A stretch of 64,000 nt of DNA from Pulveribacter suum (GTDB lineage: Bacteria; Pseudomonadota; Gammaproteobacteria; Burkholderiales; Burkholderiaceae_C): NCBI RefSeq assembly GCF_003013695.1, contig NZ_CP027792.1:2252501-2316500 (forward strand), written 5' to 3'. The translations under genes were made by a program, and so were the position numbers. The notes under the pieces were generated by a model, which did no database searches, was not told the origin of the DNA, and saw nothing but the letters and a program-made list of their open reading frames with translations. Shown piece by piece: positions 48,070 to 59,941 of the stretch (positions are counted from its first letter, which is position 1; every line of letters begins with the position of its first letter).

Positions 48070-48112
48070 GGCGGCATGGCACGGCGTGACAGCCATGCGA
48101 TGGCGAACAACC

Positions 48113-48144
48113 AAAAAAACCCCGGCTTGTCGAGGGCCGGGGTT
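48113..48144 (-). terminator. Intrinsic terminator of icd
   Basis: On the minus strand, arms AACCCCGGC and GCCGGGGTT are followed by T7. It sits about 40 bases after the icd stop and may also serve the convergent BLUF gene. Confidence 0.88.
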
Positions 48145-48181
48145 CTCGGAGTGGGGCGCCGCGCGCCCCTGTGCAACCGCT

Positions 48182-49441
48182 TTACATGTGGTCGATCATG
48201 ACCTGGCCGAAGCCTGAGCAGCTGACCTGCGTCGCACCCTCCATCAGGCGCGCGAAGTCATAAGTCACCTTCTTGCTCAGGATGGCCTTTTGCATCGACG
48301 AGATGATCAGGTCGGCGGCTTCCGTCCAGCCCATGTGGCGCAGCATCATCTCGGCCGACAGGATCTCCGAGCCCGGGTTGACGTAGTCCTTGCCGGCGTA
48401 CTTGGGCGCCGTGCCGTGGGTGGCCTCGAACATGGCCACCGAATCCGACATATTGGCCCCTGGCGCGATGCCGATGCCGCCTACCTGGGCGGCCAGGGCG
48501 TCCGAGACGTAGTCGCCGTTCAGGTTCAGCGTGGCGATCACGCTGTACTCGGCCGGGCGCAGCAGGATCTGCTGCAAGAAGGCATCGGCAATGCTGTCCT
48601 TGATGGTGATCTCCTTGCCGGTGCGCGGATTCTTCAGGCGCATCCACGGGCCGCCGTCAATCAGCTCGGCGCCGAACTCCTTGGCCGCCAGGCCGTAGCC
48701 CCAGTCGCGGAAGGCGCCTTCCGTGAACTTCATGATGTTGCCCTTGTGCACCAGCGTCACGCTGGGCTTGTCCTGGTCGATGGCGTATTGAATGGCTTTG
48801 CGCACCAGGCGCTCCGTGCCCTCGCGCGAGACCGGCTTGATGCCGATGCCCGAAGTGTCGGGAAAGCGGATCTTGGTCACGCCGAACTCGTCCTGCAGGA
48901 ACTTGATGAGCTTTTTCGCCTTGTCCGATTCGGCCTCGAACTCGATGCCCGCGTAGATGTCCTCGGAGTTCTCGCGGAAGATGACCATGTGGGTCTTCTC
49001 CGGCTCTTTCACCGGCGAGGGCACGCCCTTGAAATACTGGATGGGGCGCAGGCAGACGTACAGGTCGAGCTGCTGGCGCAGCGCCACGTTCAGCGAGCGG
49101 ATGCCCCCGCCCACCGGGGTGGTCAGCGGCCCCTTGATGGATACCACGTACTCGCGCACGGCGACCAGGGTTTCTTCAGGCAGCCATACATCCGGGCCAT
49201 AGACGCGCGTGGATTTTTCCCCGGCATAGACCTCCATCCAGTGGATGCGCCGCTTGCCGCCGTAGGCCTTGGCCACCGCTGCATCAACCACCTTGAGCAT
49301 GACGGGAGTGATGTCCGCCCCCGTGCCATCGCCTTCGATGAAGGGAATGATGGGCTGGTCGGGCACGCTCAGCGACATGTCGGAATTGACGGTGATCTTC
49401 TGGCCTTGCTCGGGCACCTGGATGTGCTGGTAACTGCTCAT
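48182..49441 (-). CDS. icd: NADP-isocitrate dehydrogenase, homodimeric type
   Basis: This 419-residue TCA-cycle enzyme oxidises isocitrate to 2-oxoglutarate with NADP. Seen are [14 protein letters not shown], the substrate-binding [14 protein letters not shown] with the phosphorylatable Ser, [31 protein letters not shown], and [18 protein letters not shown] 49441 ([10 protein letters not shown]) aligns with family starts; the longer frame adds an unlike N-terminus. A monomeric isozyme lies 2.4 kb away on the same strand. It is divergent from the small secreted protein gene. Confidence 0.95.
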   Translation of the reverse strand: MSSYQHIQVPEQGQKITVNSDMSLSVPDQPIIPFIEGDGTGADITPVMLKVVDAAVAKAYGGKRRIHWMEVYAGEKSTRVYGPDVWLPEETLVAVREYVVSIKGPLTTPVGGGIRSLNVALRQQLDLYVCLRPIQYFKGVPSPVKEPEKTHMVIFRENSEDIYAGIEFEAESDKAKKLIKFLQDEFGVTKIRFPDTSGIGIKPVSREGTERLVRKAIQYAIDQDKPSVTLVHKGNIMKFTEGAFRDWGYGLAAKEFGAELIDGGPWMRLKNPRTGKEITIKDSIADAFLQQILLRPAEYSVIATLNLNGDYVSDALAAQVGGIGIAPGANMSDSVAMFEATHGTAPKYAGKDYVNPGSEILSAEMMLRHMGWTEAADLIISSMQKAILSKKVTYDFARLMEGATQVSCSGFGQVMIDHM

Positions 49442-49667
49442 GTGCGGAGGTCTCCGTGGGAATGCTGTGAACAAATGACGAACGGGAATCATGCAGGAAA
49501 GCCCGCACCCGAAGCGGCCTGCCGCCGGCGCAGGCAACGGGAAATTCTAGCCACTGGCCCTGCGGGCCCGCGTCAACGGCCAGGGATGCAGCTCCGTTGT
49601 GTACGGGCGGCGCAGCAAAGCGCCGTGCAAATCCACCTCATCCCTTCCACTTCGGAACCTGGCAATC

Positions 49668-49895
49668 ATGAAAAAGCTTTTCGCCGCATTGACAGCCGGC
49701 CTGCTGGCCGCCGGCGCCTGGGCACAAGCCCCGGCAGCGCCTGCCGAGGCTCTCGCCCCGGCCGTGAGCGCCACCCCTGCAGCCCCCGCCCCCGAGGCCA
49801 AGGCCCGCGCGCCCAAGGTGGCCAAGACCCACAAGGCCACACACAAGAAAGTGGCCAAGAAGCACACCAAGAAGGCAGCCAAGCACATCGCCTGA
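49668..49895 (+). CDS. Small secreted basic Ala/Lys-rich protein
   Basis: This 75-residue protein has a clear signal peptide (MKKLFAALTAGLLAAGAWAQ). An Ala/Pro spacer follows, then a His/Lys tail (THKATHKKVAKKHTKKAAKH). The composition resembles periplasmic acid-shock (Asr-like) proteins and histone-like tails, but this is similarity of composition, not proven homology. ATG 49668 fits the signal peptide. An intrinsic terminator follows at 49915-49953. Confidence 0.72.
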   Translation: MKKLFAALTAGLLAAGAWAQAPAAPAEALAPAVSATPAAPAPEAKARAPKVAKTHKATHKKVAKKHTKKAAKHIA

Positions 49896-49914
49896 GCCTT
49901 CCGGCTCATCGCAC

Positions 49915-49953
49915 AGCCCGCAAAATGGCAGCTTGCGCCCTTGCGGGCTTTTT
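49915..49953 (+). terminator. Terminator after the small basic protein gene
   Basis: Arms AGCCCGCAA and TTGCGGGCT flank a 17-base loop, followed by T5. A smaller hairpin (GAGCC-TTCC-GGCTC) lies just before it, overlapping the stop. Confidence 0.75.
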
Positions 49954-49969
49954 CCATTGCGGCTGTTGA

Positions 49970-50464
49970 TTGCCGTTGCGCCCTGGCACGCCCTTGTCCT
50001 CTTTCCTGATCCGAACGCTCCTTTCCACCCTCGCGCCAGCCCTGGTGGCGCTGCACGGCGGCCCGGCCGCCGCGCAGTCCGGCCCGCAGCTGGATCTGCC
50101 CCGCGTGGAGCTGGCGGCCGGCATGCACCGCATCGACGCCCAGGTGGCGCGCACGCCCGAGCAGCGGCAGGTCGGCCTGATGCTGCGCAAGAGCATGCCG
50201 GCGCACGAAGGCATGCTGTTCACCTTCGAGCAGCCAGCCACGCAGTGCTTCTGGATGAAGAACACCCTGCTGCCGCTCACGGCCGCCTTCGTGGCCGACG
50301 ACGGCACCATCGTCAACCTGGCGGACATGCAGCCGCAGACGGAAGAGTCGCACTGCTCCGCCAAGCCCGTGCGCTACGTGCTGGAGATGAACCAGGGCTG
50401 GTTCGCCCAGCGCGGGCTGAAGGCTGGCGCGCGCCTGTCCGGCAGCCCCTTCTCTGGCAAATAA
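49970..50464 (+). CDS. DUF192 secreted protein
   Basis: This protein of about 164 residues has an N-terminal hydrophobic signal (FLIRTLLSTLAPALVALHGG, ending AAAQ). A DUF192 domain follows: ARTPEQRQVGLMLRKSMP, GMLFTFEQPATQCFWMKNT, and YVLEMNQGWFAQRGLKAG. DUF192 proteins are small periplasmic or exported proteins of unknown activity. No ATG lies near the start: TTG 49970 or TTG 49994 are candidates, and there is no good Shine-Dalgarno sequence. The upstream terminator ends just before it. Confidence 0.82.
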   Translation: MPLRPGTPLSSFLIRTLLSTLAPALVALHGGPAAAQSGPQLDLPRVELAAGMHRIDAQVARTPEQRQVGLMLRKSMPAHEGMLFTFEQPATQCFWMKNTLLPLTAAFVADDGTIVNLADMQPQTEESHCSAKPVRYVLEMNQGWFAQRGLKAGARLSGSPFSGK

Positions 50465-50484
50465 CCCGCTTGCTGGCGGCAAAA

Positions 50485-50518
50485 AAAGGCCGGCTGCCTT
50501 TGCGGGCAGCCGGCCTTT
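50485..50518. terminator. Bidirectional terminator between DUF192 and idh
   Basis: Perfect 14-base-pair arms AAAGGCCGGCTGCC and GGCAGCCGGCCTTT flank a 6-base loop. An A-run precedes the stem and a short T-run ends it, so it can stop both convergent genes. Confidence 0.9.
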
Positions 50519-50560
50519 ATGCCTGGTCTCACAGCCGCCCCTGCGGGCGGCCCGGGTGCA

Positions 50561-52798
<2,238 letters not shown>

Positions 52799-53013
52799 CC
52801 GTGTCTCTCAAGGTCAGAAAAAACGCAGGGTTTGGCGGTCTTGCGTGCCGGCGCGTGGCCTTTGGCGCGACGGCTTTGGATTGTGCGCGACGGCGAAGGT
52901 GGAACTCTCGTTTTTTGCAACGGAATACCGCCATGCAAAATTTAACGCCTGCAGCCTGCAGTTTTTTCACCCTTTGCCGCCTTCTCGGAGGGGCCCTTGC
53001 CCTATCGCGCAGG
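52799..53013. other. Upstream region of the monomeric IDH gene
   Basis: This is part of a 309-base gap between idh and sodB. It is AT-richer than its surroundings near 52905-52970 and contains the palindrome CTGCAG-C-CTGCAG. It probably holds the idh promoter, reading left. I cannot pick a convincing -35/-10 pair and see no gene in it. Confidence 0.4.
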
Positions 53014-53044
53014 AAAAAGGGCCCTGGAATCGCTCCCAGGGCCC
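53014..53044 (-). terminator. Intrinsic terminator of sodB
   Basis: On the minus strand, GGGCCCTGG and CCAGGGCCC arms are followed by T5. It lies about 65 bases after the sodB stop. Confidence 0.85.
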
Positions 53045-53107
53045 TCGTGCCGGCCGCGCTGCCCGCAGGGCCCGAGGGCTGCGCGGCCGCGGCGGTCAGC
53101 GTGCGTC

Positions 53108-53692
53108 TCAGCCAGCGAAATTGGCTTCGGCGAACTTCCAGTGGGCCAGCTTGTCCAGGAAGGTCTCGACAAAGCGCGGGCGCTCGTTGCGGTAGTCGAT
53201 GTAGTAGGCGTGCTCCCACACGTCCACCGTCAGCAGCGCCTTGTCTTCGGTGGTCAGCGGGGTGCCGGCGGCGCCCATGTTGACGATGTCCACGCTGCCG
53301 TCCGCCTTCTTGACCAACCAGGTCCAGCCCGAGCCGAAGTTGCCGGCAGCGCTCTTGACGAAGGCTTCCTTGAAGGCGCCGTAGCTGCCCCATTTGGCAC
53401 GGATGGCGTCCGCCAGCGCGCCCGAAGGCTCGCCGCCGCCGCCCGGGGTCATGCAGTTCCAGAAGAAGGTGTGGTTCCAGATCTGCGCGGCGTTGTTGTA
53501 GATGCCGCCGCTGGACTTCTTCACGATCTCCTCCAGGGGCATGTTCTCGAACTCGGTGCCCTTTTGCAGGTTGTTCAGGTTCGTGACATACGCCTTGTGG
53601 TGCTTGCCATGGTGGTACTCCAGCGTCTCCTGGCTGTAGTGCGGCGCCAGCGCGTCGATCGGATAGGGCAGCGGCGGCAGGGTGTGTTCCAT
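53108..53692 (-). CDS. sodB: Superoxide dismutase, iron type
   Basis: This 194-residue cytoplasmic enzyme dismutates superoxide. Metal ligands lie in [12 protein letters not shown] (His), [11 protein letters not shown] (His), and [11 protein letters not shown] (Asp and His). The outer-sphere Gln comes from the N-terminal half (NNAAQIWNH), and FGSGWTWLV is present, both pointing to Fe rather than Mn. ATG 53692 has GGAACC near it. It is a single gene with its own terminator. Confidence 0.93.
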   Translation of the reverse strand: MEHTLPPLPYPIDALAPHYSQETLEYHHGKHHKAYVTNLNNLQKGTEFENMPLEEIVKKSSGGIYNNAAQIWNHTFFWNCMTPGGGGEPSGALADAIRAKWGSYGAFKEAFVKSAAGNFGSGWTWLVKKADGSVDIVNMGAAGTPLTTEDKALLTVDVWEHAYYIDYRNERPRFVETFLDKLAHWKFAEANFAG

Positions 53693-53811
53693 GGTGGTTC
53701 CTTCTCGTTAGGGATGAGGTCGGCCGCCGGCGGTCCGGCGGAGCGAACAGGCCATTGTAGGAAACAGCCGCGCGTTTCGCTGTAGGCAGGGGCCGGCACT
53801 GGCACGCGGCG

Positions 53812-55143
53812 CTACAGCAGGCGCGGCTGGGCGACGGTCAGGTCCACCTGGCCATGCGCCAGCGTGGCACGCAGCGCGTCGCCGGTGCGCAGGCCGGCTG
53901 CGTCGGCCACCGTGCGGCCCCGGTCGTCGGTGAGCACCGCGTAGCCGCGCTCGAGCACGCGCTGCGGGTTCAGCAGCGACAGGCGCAGCGCCAGCTGCTC
54001 CAGGCGCTGGTCCTGGCGCTGCAGGCCCTGCGCCAGCTTTCGAGGCAAATCGGCCTGCAGCGCTTGCTGGTCATGCGCCAGGCGCTGCAATTTCAATAGC
54101 ACGGCATGGCGCATGCGCTGCGCCAGCCGGGCCAGCTGCAGCTGCTGACGCGCGGCCAGGCCCGAGGGCCGGCCCAGGCGCTGGGCGGCCATGTCCAGGC
54201 GCTGCAGGCGCTGGTCGATCTGGCGCTGCACGCCGTCCGCCAGCCGATCGGCCAGCAGCTGCAGCACCCCCAGCCAGACTTCGCGCGGTTGTGCCACCAG
54301 CTCGGCGGCGGCGGTGGGTGTGGGCGCGCGCAGGTCGGCACAAAAATCGGCGATGGTGAAGTCCGTCTCGTGCCCCACGCCGCTGATGAGCGGCACCGGG
54401 CTTTGCACCACCATGCGCGCCACGCGCTCGTCGTTGAAGGCCCACAAATCCTCGATGGAGCCGCCGCCGCGCACCAGCAAGATGGCATCGATGGACGGCG
54501 CGCCGTCAACCGCCAGATCAGGCTCAGCCGCGCGTCCCTGCTGCGCAAGCAGATACAGTTTTGATAGCGCCTCGCAGATCGACGCTGGCGCCTGTGCGCC
54601 TTGCACCAGGGCCGGCACCAGCACCACGGGGATGTGCGGCACGCGCCGGCGCAGCGCGGTGACCACGTCGTGCAGCGCGGCCGCCCCGGGCGAAGTGACG
54701 ATGCCGATGCCGCGCGGCAGGGCTGCCAGCGGACGCTTGCGGGCGCCGTCGAACAGGCCCTCGGCCTCCAGCTTGGCTTTCAGCCGCAAAAATTCCTCGA
54801 ACAGCGCGCCCTGCCCGGCGCGGCGCATGTCTTCGACGATCAGCTGCAGGTCGCCGCGTGCCTCGTACACGCCCAGCTTGCCTACCACTTCGACCAGCTC
54901 GCCGTCGCGCGGCGAAAAATCCAGCTGCTGGGCGGCGCGGCGGAACATGGCGCAGCGGATCTGCCCATCCCGGTCCTTGAGCGTGAAGTAGCAGTGCCCG
55001 CTGGCGGCGCGCGAAAAGCCGGTGATCTCGCCGCGCACCGCCACCGGGTTGAAGCGTGCCTGCAGCGCGTCAGCAATGGCGCGGCATAGCGCCCCAACCT
55101 GCCATACAGGCCGCGCCAGGCCTGGGTTTTCCGGCTCAAACAT
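53812..55143 (-). CDS. xseA: Exodeoxyribonuclease VII large subunit
   Basis: This 443-residue large subunit of ExoVII degrades single-stranded DNA. An N-terminal OB fold (VRGEITGFSRAASGHCYFTL) is followed by the nuclease core (GIGIVTSPGAAALHDVV, LLVRGGGSIEDLWAFNDE, SGVGHETDFTIADFCADLR). A long coiled-coil region and the C-terminal PQRVLERGYAVL motif follow. Residues about 183-205 (LSKLYLLAQQGRAAEPDLA) form an extra loop before the RGGGS block, partly encoded by a repeat-like sequence. The small subunit xseB is not in the window. Confidence 0.93.
   Translation of the reverse strand: MFEPENPGLARPVWQVGALCRAIADALQARFNPVAVRGEITGFSRAASGHCYFTLKDRDGQIRCAMFRRAAQQLDFSPRDGELVEVVGKLGVYEARGDLQLIVEDMRRAGQGALFEEFLRLKAKLEAEGLFDGARKRPLAALPRGIGIVTSPGAAALHDVVTALRRRVPHIPVVLVPALVQGAQAPASICEALSKLYLLAQQGRAAEPDLAVDGAPSIDAILLVRGGGSIEDLWAFNDERVARMVVQSPVPLISGVGHETDFTIADFCADLRAPTPTAAAELVAQPREVWLGVLQLLADRLADGVQRQIDQRLQRLDMAAQRLGRPSGLAARQQLQLARLAQRMRHAVLLKLQRLAHDQQALQADLPRKLAQGLQRQDQRLEQLALRLSLLNPQRVLERGYAVLTDDRGRTVADAAGLRTGDALRATLAHGQVDLTVAQPRLL
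54553..54595 (+). repeat. Degenerate dispersed repeat inside xseA
   Basis: CAGTTTTGATAGCGCCTCGC leads to GATCGACGCTGGCGCC. It is read in frame on the minus strand and encodes part of a loop. The match to the core is weaker than in other copies. Confidence 0.45.
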
Positions 55144-55484
55144 AGGCGGGGCCTGCCTTTGCGGGCGATTGCCACGGGCCAGTAGTCCACAGCAAACGGC
55201 CAGCGGCGCACGATGCGCGCACTCGGGCGTGTACCACGCTGCGGCGCCTGGCGGGATTACAAGTCATTGATTTGAAAAAGATTTTTGCCGCTGAAAATTT
55301 CATCGGACCACCGCAGCCCCCGAGCGGCGCGGACCTGCGGGCATTCACCAAGGGGTTGCCCACAAAGTTATCCACAGAAACGGTGGATAAGCCACGCTGC
55401 AGATGCGATGGCGCGGGCCGCAAAGGCCTGTGTGCGCTGCGCCATAATCGCCCGCTGCCTTCCCTAGCCTGAGTGGAGTGAGAA
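55144..55484. other. 341-base gap with AT-rich patch and paired DnaA boxes
   Basis: Divergent xseA and exbB leave this spacer. It has an AT-rich stretch at about 55258-55302 (TTGATTTGAAAAAGATTTTT). An inverted pair of DnaA boxes follows: TTATCCACA at 55368-55376 and the reverse complement of TTATCCACC at 55382-55390. A CATAAT -10-like box for exbB is at 55443-55448. I see no gene in it. Confidence 0.55.
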
Positions 55485-56117
55485 TTGCTGTCGATCATAC
55501 AAGCCGCCGGCTGGCCTATCTGGCCGCTGCTCGCGTGTTCCGTGCTGGCGCTGGCGCTGGTCATCGAGCGCTTCGTCGCGCTCAAGACCGCCCGCGTCGC
55601 CCCCCCGAAACTGCTGGATGAGGCCATCTCGGTCTCCTCCAAAGGCCTGCCTGCGCCGGATACGGTGAACCAGCTGGCCCAAAGCTCCGCGCTGGGCGAG
55701 GTGCTGGCCGCCGGCCTGCGTGCCCGTGCCCATCCCGGCGCCACGGACGCGGACCTGCGCGCCGCCATGGAGGGCGCCGGCCGCGCCGCCGCCCACCGGC
55801 TGGAGAAATACCTGAGCGCGCTGGCCACGATCGCCTCGGCCGCGCCGCTGCTGGGACTGCTGGGCACGGTGGTGGGCATGATCGAGATCTTCGGCTCGCA
55901 GGCCGGCAGCGGCGCCGCCGGCATGGGCGGGGGCAACCCCGCGCAGCTGGCGCACGGCATCTCGGTGGCGCTGTACAACACCGCCTTCGGCCTGATCGTC
56001 GCCATCCCGGCGCTGATCTTCTGGCGCTACTTCCGCAGCCGCGTGGACGCCTACCTGCTTACCCTGGAGCTGTCGGCCGAGCAGTTCGTGCGCCATCTGG
56101 CCCGCCTGCCGCGCTGA
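55485..56117 (+). CDS. exbB: ExbB/TolQ/MotA-type proton channel protein
   Basis: This 210-residue inner-membrane protein has three helices. The first is WPIWPLLACSVLALALVIER; the TM2/TM3 region holds LATIASAAPLLGLLGTVVGM and SVALYNTAFGLIVAIPAL. With ExbD it converts proton flow into energy for outer-membrane transport or cell-envelope work. It starts with TTG at 55485, supported by GAGTGGAG upstream. It leads the operon exbB-exbD-lpxK-ycaR-kdsB. Confidence 0.9.
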   Translation: MLSIIQAAGWPIWPLLACSVLALALVIERFVALKTARVAPPKLLDEAISVSSKGLPAPDTVNQLAQSSALGEVLAAGLRARAHPGATDADLRAAMEGAGRAAAHRLEKYLSALATIASAAPLLGLLGTVVGMIEIFGSQAGSGAAGMGGGNPAQLAHGISVALYNTAFGLIVAIPALIFWRYFRSRVDAYLLTLELSAEQFVRHLARLPR

Positions 56118-56131
56118 ATCCAGAGCGTGCC

Positions 56132-56572
56132 ATGAACTTCCGCCCCCGCCCCAAGGAAGAGCCGGAGATCAACCTGATCCCGTTCATCGACGTGCTGCTG
56201 GTGATCCTCATCTTCCTGATGCTGACCACCACCTACAGCAAGTTCACCGAGCTGCAGCTGACCCTGCCGGTGGCGGACGCCGAGCAGCTGCGCGACCGCC
56301 CGCGCGAGATCATCGTGGCCGTCGCCGCCGACGGCCGCTACGCCGTCAACAAGGACACGCTGGAGGGCCGCGGGGTGGACGGCCTGGCCCAGGCGCTGGC
56401 CGGCGCGGCCGCTGCCGGCAGTGCCGGCGGCACCGGCCCCAACGTGGTCATCATCAGCGCCGACGCCTCGGCCCCGCACCAGTCGGTCGTGACGGTGATG
56501 GAGGCCGCGCGCCGCGTGGGCCTGACGCAGATCACCTTCGCCACCCAGACGGCCGGCGCGGCGCAGCGCTAG
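56132..56572 (+). CDS. exbD: ExbD/TolR-type protein
   Basis: This 146-residue partner of ExbB has an N-terminal cytoplasmic [20 protein letters not shown] with the essential membrane Asp (FID). A periplasmic domain begins near residue 35. A Gly/Ala-rich loop ([14 protein letters not shown]) lies in the periplasmic part. It follows exbB by 14 bases. The pair sits before lpxK, as in many Burkholderiales, rather than with tonB. Confidence 0.92.
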   Translation: MNFRPRPKEEPEINLIPFIDVLLVILIFLMLTTTYSKFTELQLTLPVADAEQLRDRPREIIVAVAADGRYAVNKDTLEGRGVDGLAQALAGAAAAGSAGGTGPNVVIISADASAPHQSVVTVMEAARRVGLTQITFATQTAGAAQR

Positions 56573-56585
56573 GCGCGCGGCAGCC

Positions 56586-57587
56586 ATGAGCGCGCGCCTG
56601 CGCCAGGCCTGGCAGCGCCGCGGGCCGCTGGCGCGGCTGCTCTGGCCCCTGTCCCTGACCTACCGGTTGCTGACGGCCCTGCGCCGCGCGCTGTATGCGG
56701 CGGGCGTGCTGGGCCGCACGCGCCTGCCGGTGCCCGTCATCGTGGTGGGCAATGTGATCGCCGGCGGCGCCGGCAAGACCCCTGTGACCATCGCCCTGGT
56801 GCGCTACCTGCAGGCGGCCGGCTGGCGGCCCGGCGTGATCTCGCGCGGCCACGGCCGCCAGGGCAGCGACGTGCGCCCGGTGCGGGCAGCCTGCAGCACG
56901 GCCGCCGACGTCGGCGACGAGCCCTTGCTGATCGAGCGCGCCACCGGCGTGCCGGTCTTCGTGGCCGCCCGGCGCGCCCAGGCAGGCCAAGCCCTGCTGG
57001 CGGCGCACCCGCAGGTCAACGTGCTGGTGTGCGACGACGGCCTGCAGCACTTGGCGCTGGCGCGCGACGTGGAGATCTGCGTGTTCAACGACCAGGGCGT
57101 GGGCAATGGCTGGCTGCTGCCGGCCGGCCCGCTGCGCGAGCCCTGGCCGCGCGCCGTGGATTTTGTGCTGCACACCGGCGCCCCCCCGGCCGGCGGCCAG
57201 GCCCCGCACTTTGCCCTGCAGCGCACGCTGGCGGACGACGCGGTGGATGGCGCCGGCCGCGCCGTGCCGCTGGCCCGCCTAGTGCACGAGCGGCTGCACG
57301 CCGTGGCAGCCATTGCCCGGCCGGAGGATTTCTTTGCCATGCTGCGCGCCCGGGGCCTGCGCCCCGAAGTCTGCGAGGCGCTGCCAGATCACTATGATTT
57401 CAGTAGCTGGCAGCGCTTGCCTGACGCGGGTTTGAGGCTGATTTGTACCGAAAAAGACGGCGTCAAACTCCAGCCTCGGCATCCTGACGCGCTGGCCCTG
57501 CCGCTGCGGCTGCAGGTGGACCCAGCCTTCTTCGCCGCGCTGGACGCGCGCCTCGCGTCGCTATCATCGACCGCTTCATTGGAGTAG
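56586..57587 (+). CDS. lpxK: Tetraacyldisaccharide 4'-kinase LpxK
   Basis: This 333-residue membrane-associated kinase phosphorylates the lipid A precursor at the 4' position. The P-loop is [11 protein letters not shown] at about 56-66, and [15 protein letters not shown] and LPAGPLREP follow. The C-terminal [12 protein letters not shown] and TEKDGVKL are typical. The region encoding [14 protein letters not shown] resembles a dispersed repeat at the DNA level. It starts 13 bases after exbD. Confidence 0.93.
   Translation: MSARLRQAWQRRGPLARLLWPLSLTYRLLTALRRALYAAGVLGRTRLPVPVIVVGNVIAGGAGKTPVTIALVRYLQAAGWRPGVISRGHGRQGSDVRPVRAACSTAADVGDEPLLIERATGVPVFVAARRAQAGQALLAAHPQVNVLVCDDGLQHLALARDVEICVFNDQGVGNGWLLPAGPLREPWPRAVDFVLHTGAPPAGGQAPHFALQRTLADDAVDGAGRAVPLARLVHERLHAVAAIARPEDFFAMLRARGLRPEVCEALPDHYDFSSWQRLPDAGLRLICTEKDGVKLQPRHPDALALPLRLQVDPAFFAALDARLASLSSTASLE
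57396..57440 (+). repeat. Repeat-like segment inside lpxK
   Basis: ATTTCAGTAGCTGGCAGCGC continues to TTGCCTGACGCGGGTTTGAG, resembling the core of the dispersed repeat. LpxK homologues have residues of similar number here, so it may be a chance or a substituted copy. Confidence 0.35.
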
Positions 57588-57594
57588 CCCTGCC

Positions 57595-57783
57595 ATGGAC
57601 CCGAAACTGCTTGAACTGCTGGTGTGCCCCGTCACCAAGGGCCCGCTGACCTACGACCGCGAGCGCCAGGAACTGGTCTCGCGCAGCGCGCGGCTGGCCT
57701 ACCCCGTGCGCGACGGCATCCCCGTGCTGCTGGAAAACGAGGCCCGCACCCTGACCGACGACGAACTGGAGCCGCAGGCGTGA
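57595..57783 (+). CDS. ycaR: Trm112-like UPF0434 (YcaR) protein
   Basis: This 62-residue protein belongs to the Trm112/UPF0434 family: [36 protein letters not shown]. It has only one of the usual zinc cysteines (VCPVTKG), as in many members. It is found between lpxK and kdsB in many proteobacteria; its role is unclear. Its TGA stop overlaps the GTG start of kdsB. Confidence 0.88.
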   Translation: MDPKLLELLVCPVTKGPLTYDRERQELVSRSARLAYPVRDGIPVLLENEARTLTDDELEPQA

Positions 57784-58574
57784 GCGCTGCGCCGGCGCCT
57801 GCGTTCACTGTCCTCATTCCCGCGCGGCTGGCCTCCACCCGCCTGCCGGGCAAGCCGCTGGCAGACATTGCCGGCCTGCCCATGGTGGTGCGCGTGGCTT
57901 GTCGCGCCGCGCACAGCGCCGCCGCTCGCTGCGTGGTGGCGGCTGACGACGAGCGCATCCTGCAGGCTTGCCTGGCGCACGGCGTGCCGGCCGTGCTGAC
58001 GCGCAGCGACCACGCCAGTGGCAGCGACCGCCTGGCCGAGGCCTGCGAGCTGCTGGGTCTGGCTGACAGCGACATCGTGGTCAACGTCCAGGGTGACGAG
58101 CCGCTGATCGAGCCGGCGCTGATCGACGCCGTGGCCGAGCTGCTGGCCCGGCGGCCCGAGGCCGCCATGGCCACCGCCGCCCATCCCATCGCCAGCGCGC
58201 AGGACCTGGCCAACCCCAATGTGGTCAAGGTGGTGACCGATGCGCAGGGCCTGGCTAGCTACTTTAGCCGCGCGCCCATCCCCTTCGCACGCGACCATGC
58301 CACGGGCAGCGCCTGGTGGCAGACGGGCGCCGCGCCGCCCGGCTTTGCGCCGCTGCGCCACATTGGCCTGTACAGCTATCGCGTGGGCTTTCTGCGCGCC
58401 TTTCCGCAGCTGGCACCGGCGCCCACCGAGCAGCTGGAGCAGCTGGAGCAGCTGCGCGCGCTGTGGCACGGCCACCGCATCGCCGTGCACGTGAGCGCGC
58501 AGGCGCCGGGTGCCGGCGTGGACACGCCCGAGGATCTGGAGCGCGTGCGCACGCTGCTGGCCGCAGCGGGTTGA
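57780..58574 (+). CDS. kdsB: 3-deoxy-manno-octulosonate cytidylyltransferase KdsB
   Basis: This 264-residue enzyme activates Kdo as CMP-Kdo for lipopolysaccharide. Seen are [27 protein letters not shown]-like [33 protein letters not shown], and [14 protein letters not shown]. Translation starts at GTG 57780, overlapping the preceding stop (GTGA). A short QLEQLEQL run near the C-terminus comes from three tandem 9-base units. Last gene of the operon. Confidence 0.93.
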   Translation: MSAAPAPAFTVLIPARLASTRLPGKPLADIAGLPMVVRVACRAAHSAAARCVVAADDERILQACLAHGVPAVLTRSDHASGSDRLAEACELLGLADSDIVVNVQGDEPLIEPALIDAVAELLARRPEAAMATAAHPIASAQDLANPNVVKVVTDAQGLASYFSRAPIPFARDHATGSAWWQTGAAPPGFAPLRHIGLYSYRVGFLRAFPQLAPAPTEQLEQLEQLRALWHGHRIAVHVSAQAPGAGVDTPEDLERVRTLLAAAG

Positions 58575-58590
58575 CGCTTTTTCGTCTTCT

Positions 58591-59028
58591 TCACGTTTGC
58601 GCGGGGCGGCGGTTCTGCAGGCTGTAGGCGCCGGGGCCGAAGGCGGCCAGCACCAGCAGCCCGCCAGCCACCGCCAAGTGCTCGTTGAAGACGATCTTTT
58701 GCAGCATCTGCGCCTCGGCCAGCATGGCCCACCAGTCGTGGAAGATCATGCCCGCCGCGAGCGTGAAAAGGCCAGCGCCAGGCTGGTCCAGCGCGTGCCC
58801 CCGCCCAGCACCAGCGCCGCGCCCCCCAGCACCTTGACCCCGATGGCCAGCACGGCCGCCCGCTTCGGGCAGGGGCAGACCCTTGGAGGCGATGCAGGAA
58901 GCCGTCCCGGCGAAGCCGCCGCCCCGCTTGTTCAGTCCCGAAGGCAGGAACAGCCAGGCCAGCAGCAGCCGGCCCAGCAAGGCCAGGGTGTTCTGGAGTG
59001 CAGGAGAAGACAGGGCCAAACTCCTCAT
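58591..59028 (-). pseudogene. DoxX family membrane protein with two compensating frameshifts
   Basis: The frame starts like a DoxX protein (LLGRLLLAWLFLPSGLNK, FAGTASCIASKGLPLPEA) and ends like one (LFTLAAGMIFHDWWAM, LAVAGGLLVLAAFGPGAYSL). Between about 58770 and 58860 the DoxX sequence is found in another frame (AVLAIGVKVLGGAALVLGGG). One extra base near 58857-58863 and one missing base near 58766-58775 explain this. The open frame therefore survives with about 30 wrong residues in a membrane helix. Either the gene is broken or the sequence has two errors. Confidence 0.75.
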
Positions 59029-59141
59029 CGAAAAGCGGGCAACCCCACGCGCCGCAGAGCCGCCGGGCTGGGGGCTACGGGCCGCTTTCGCGTCAGCTCC
59101 ACGCCGGGAACGCATGTTATTCTCGCCCGCCTGATTGATGA

Positions 59142-59888
<747 letters not shown>

Positions 59889-59910
59889 AGCGCCCCGCTC
59901 TCCTCTGGCC

Positions 59911-59934
59911 AACGCCTCGCCTTCGCGGGGCGTT
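59911..59934. terminator. Hairpin between adk and asparaginase genes
   Basis: AACGCCTCGC pairs with GCGGGGCGTT (one G-T pair) around a CTTC loop. There is no T-run. It lies between convergent genes and may end both. Confidence 0.5.
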
Positions 59935-59941
59935 GCCGCTT

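Noticed and set aside
55368..55390. Chromosomal replication origin
   Set aside because: Two DnaA boxes only, and no dnaA, dnaN, rpmH or parAB genes nearby. Kept as a finding for a smaller DnaA-binding site.
58430..58458. Triplicated 9-base unit in kdsB as a phase-variation tract
   Set aside because: It is a multiple of three, encodes a normal QLE helix, and gives no frameshift on copy change.
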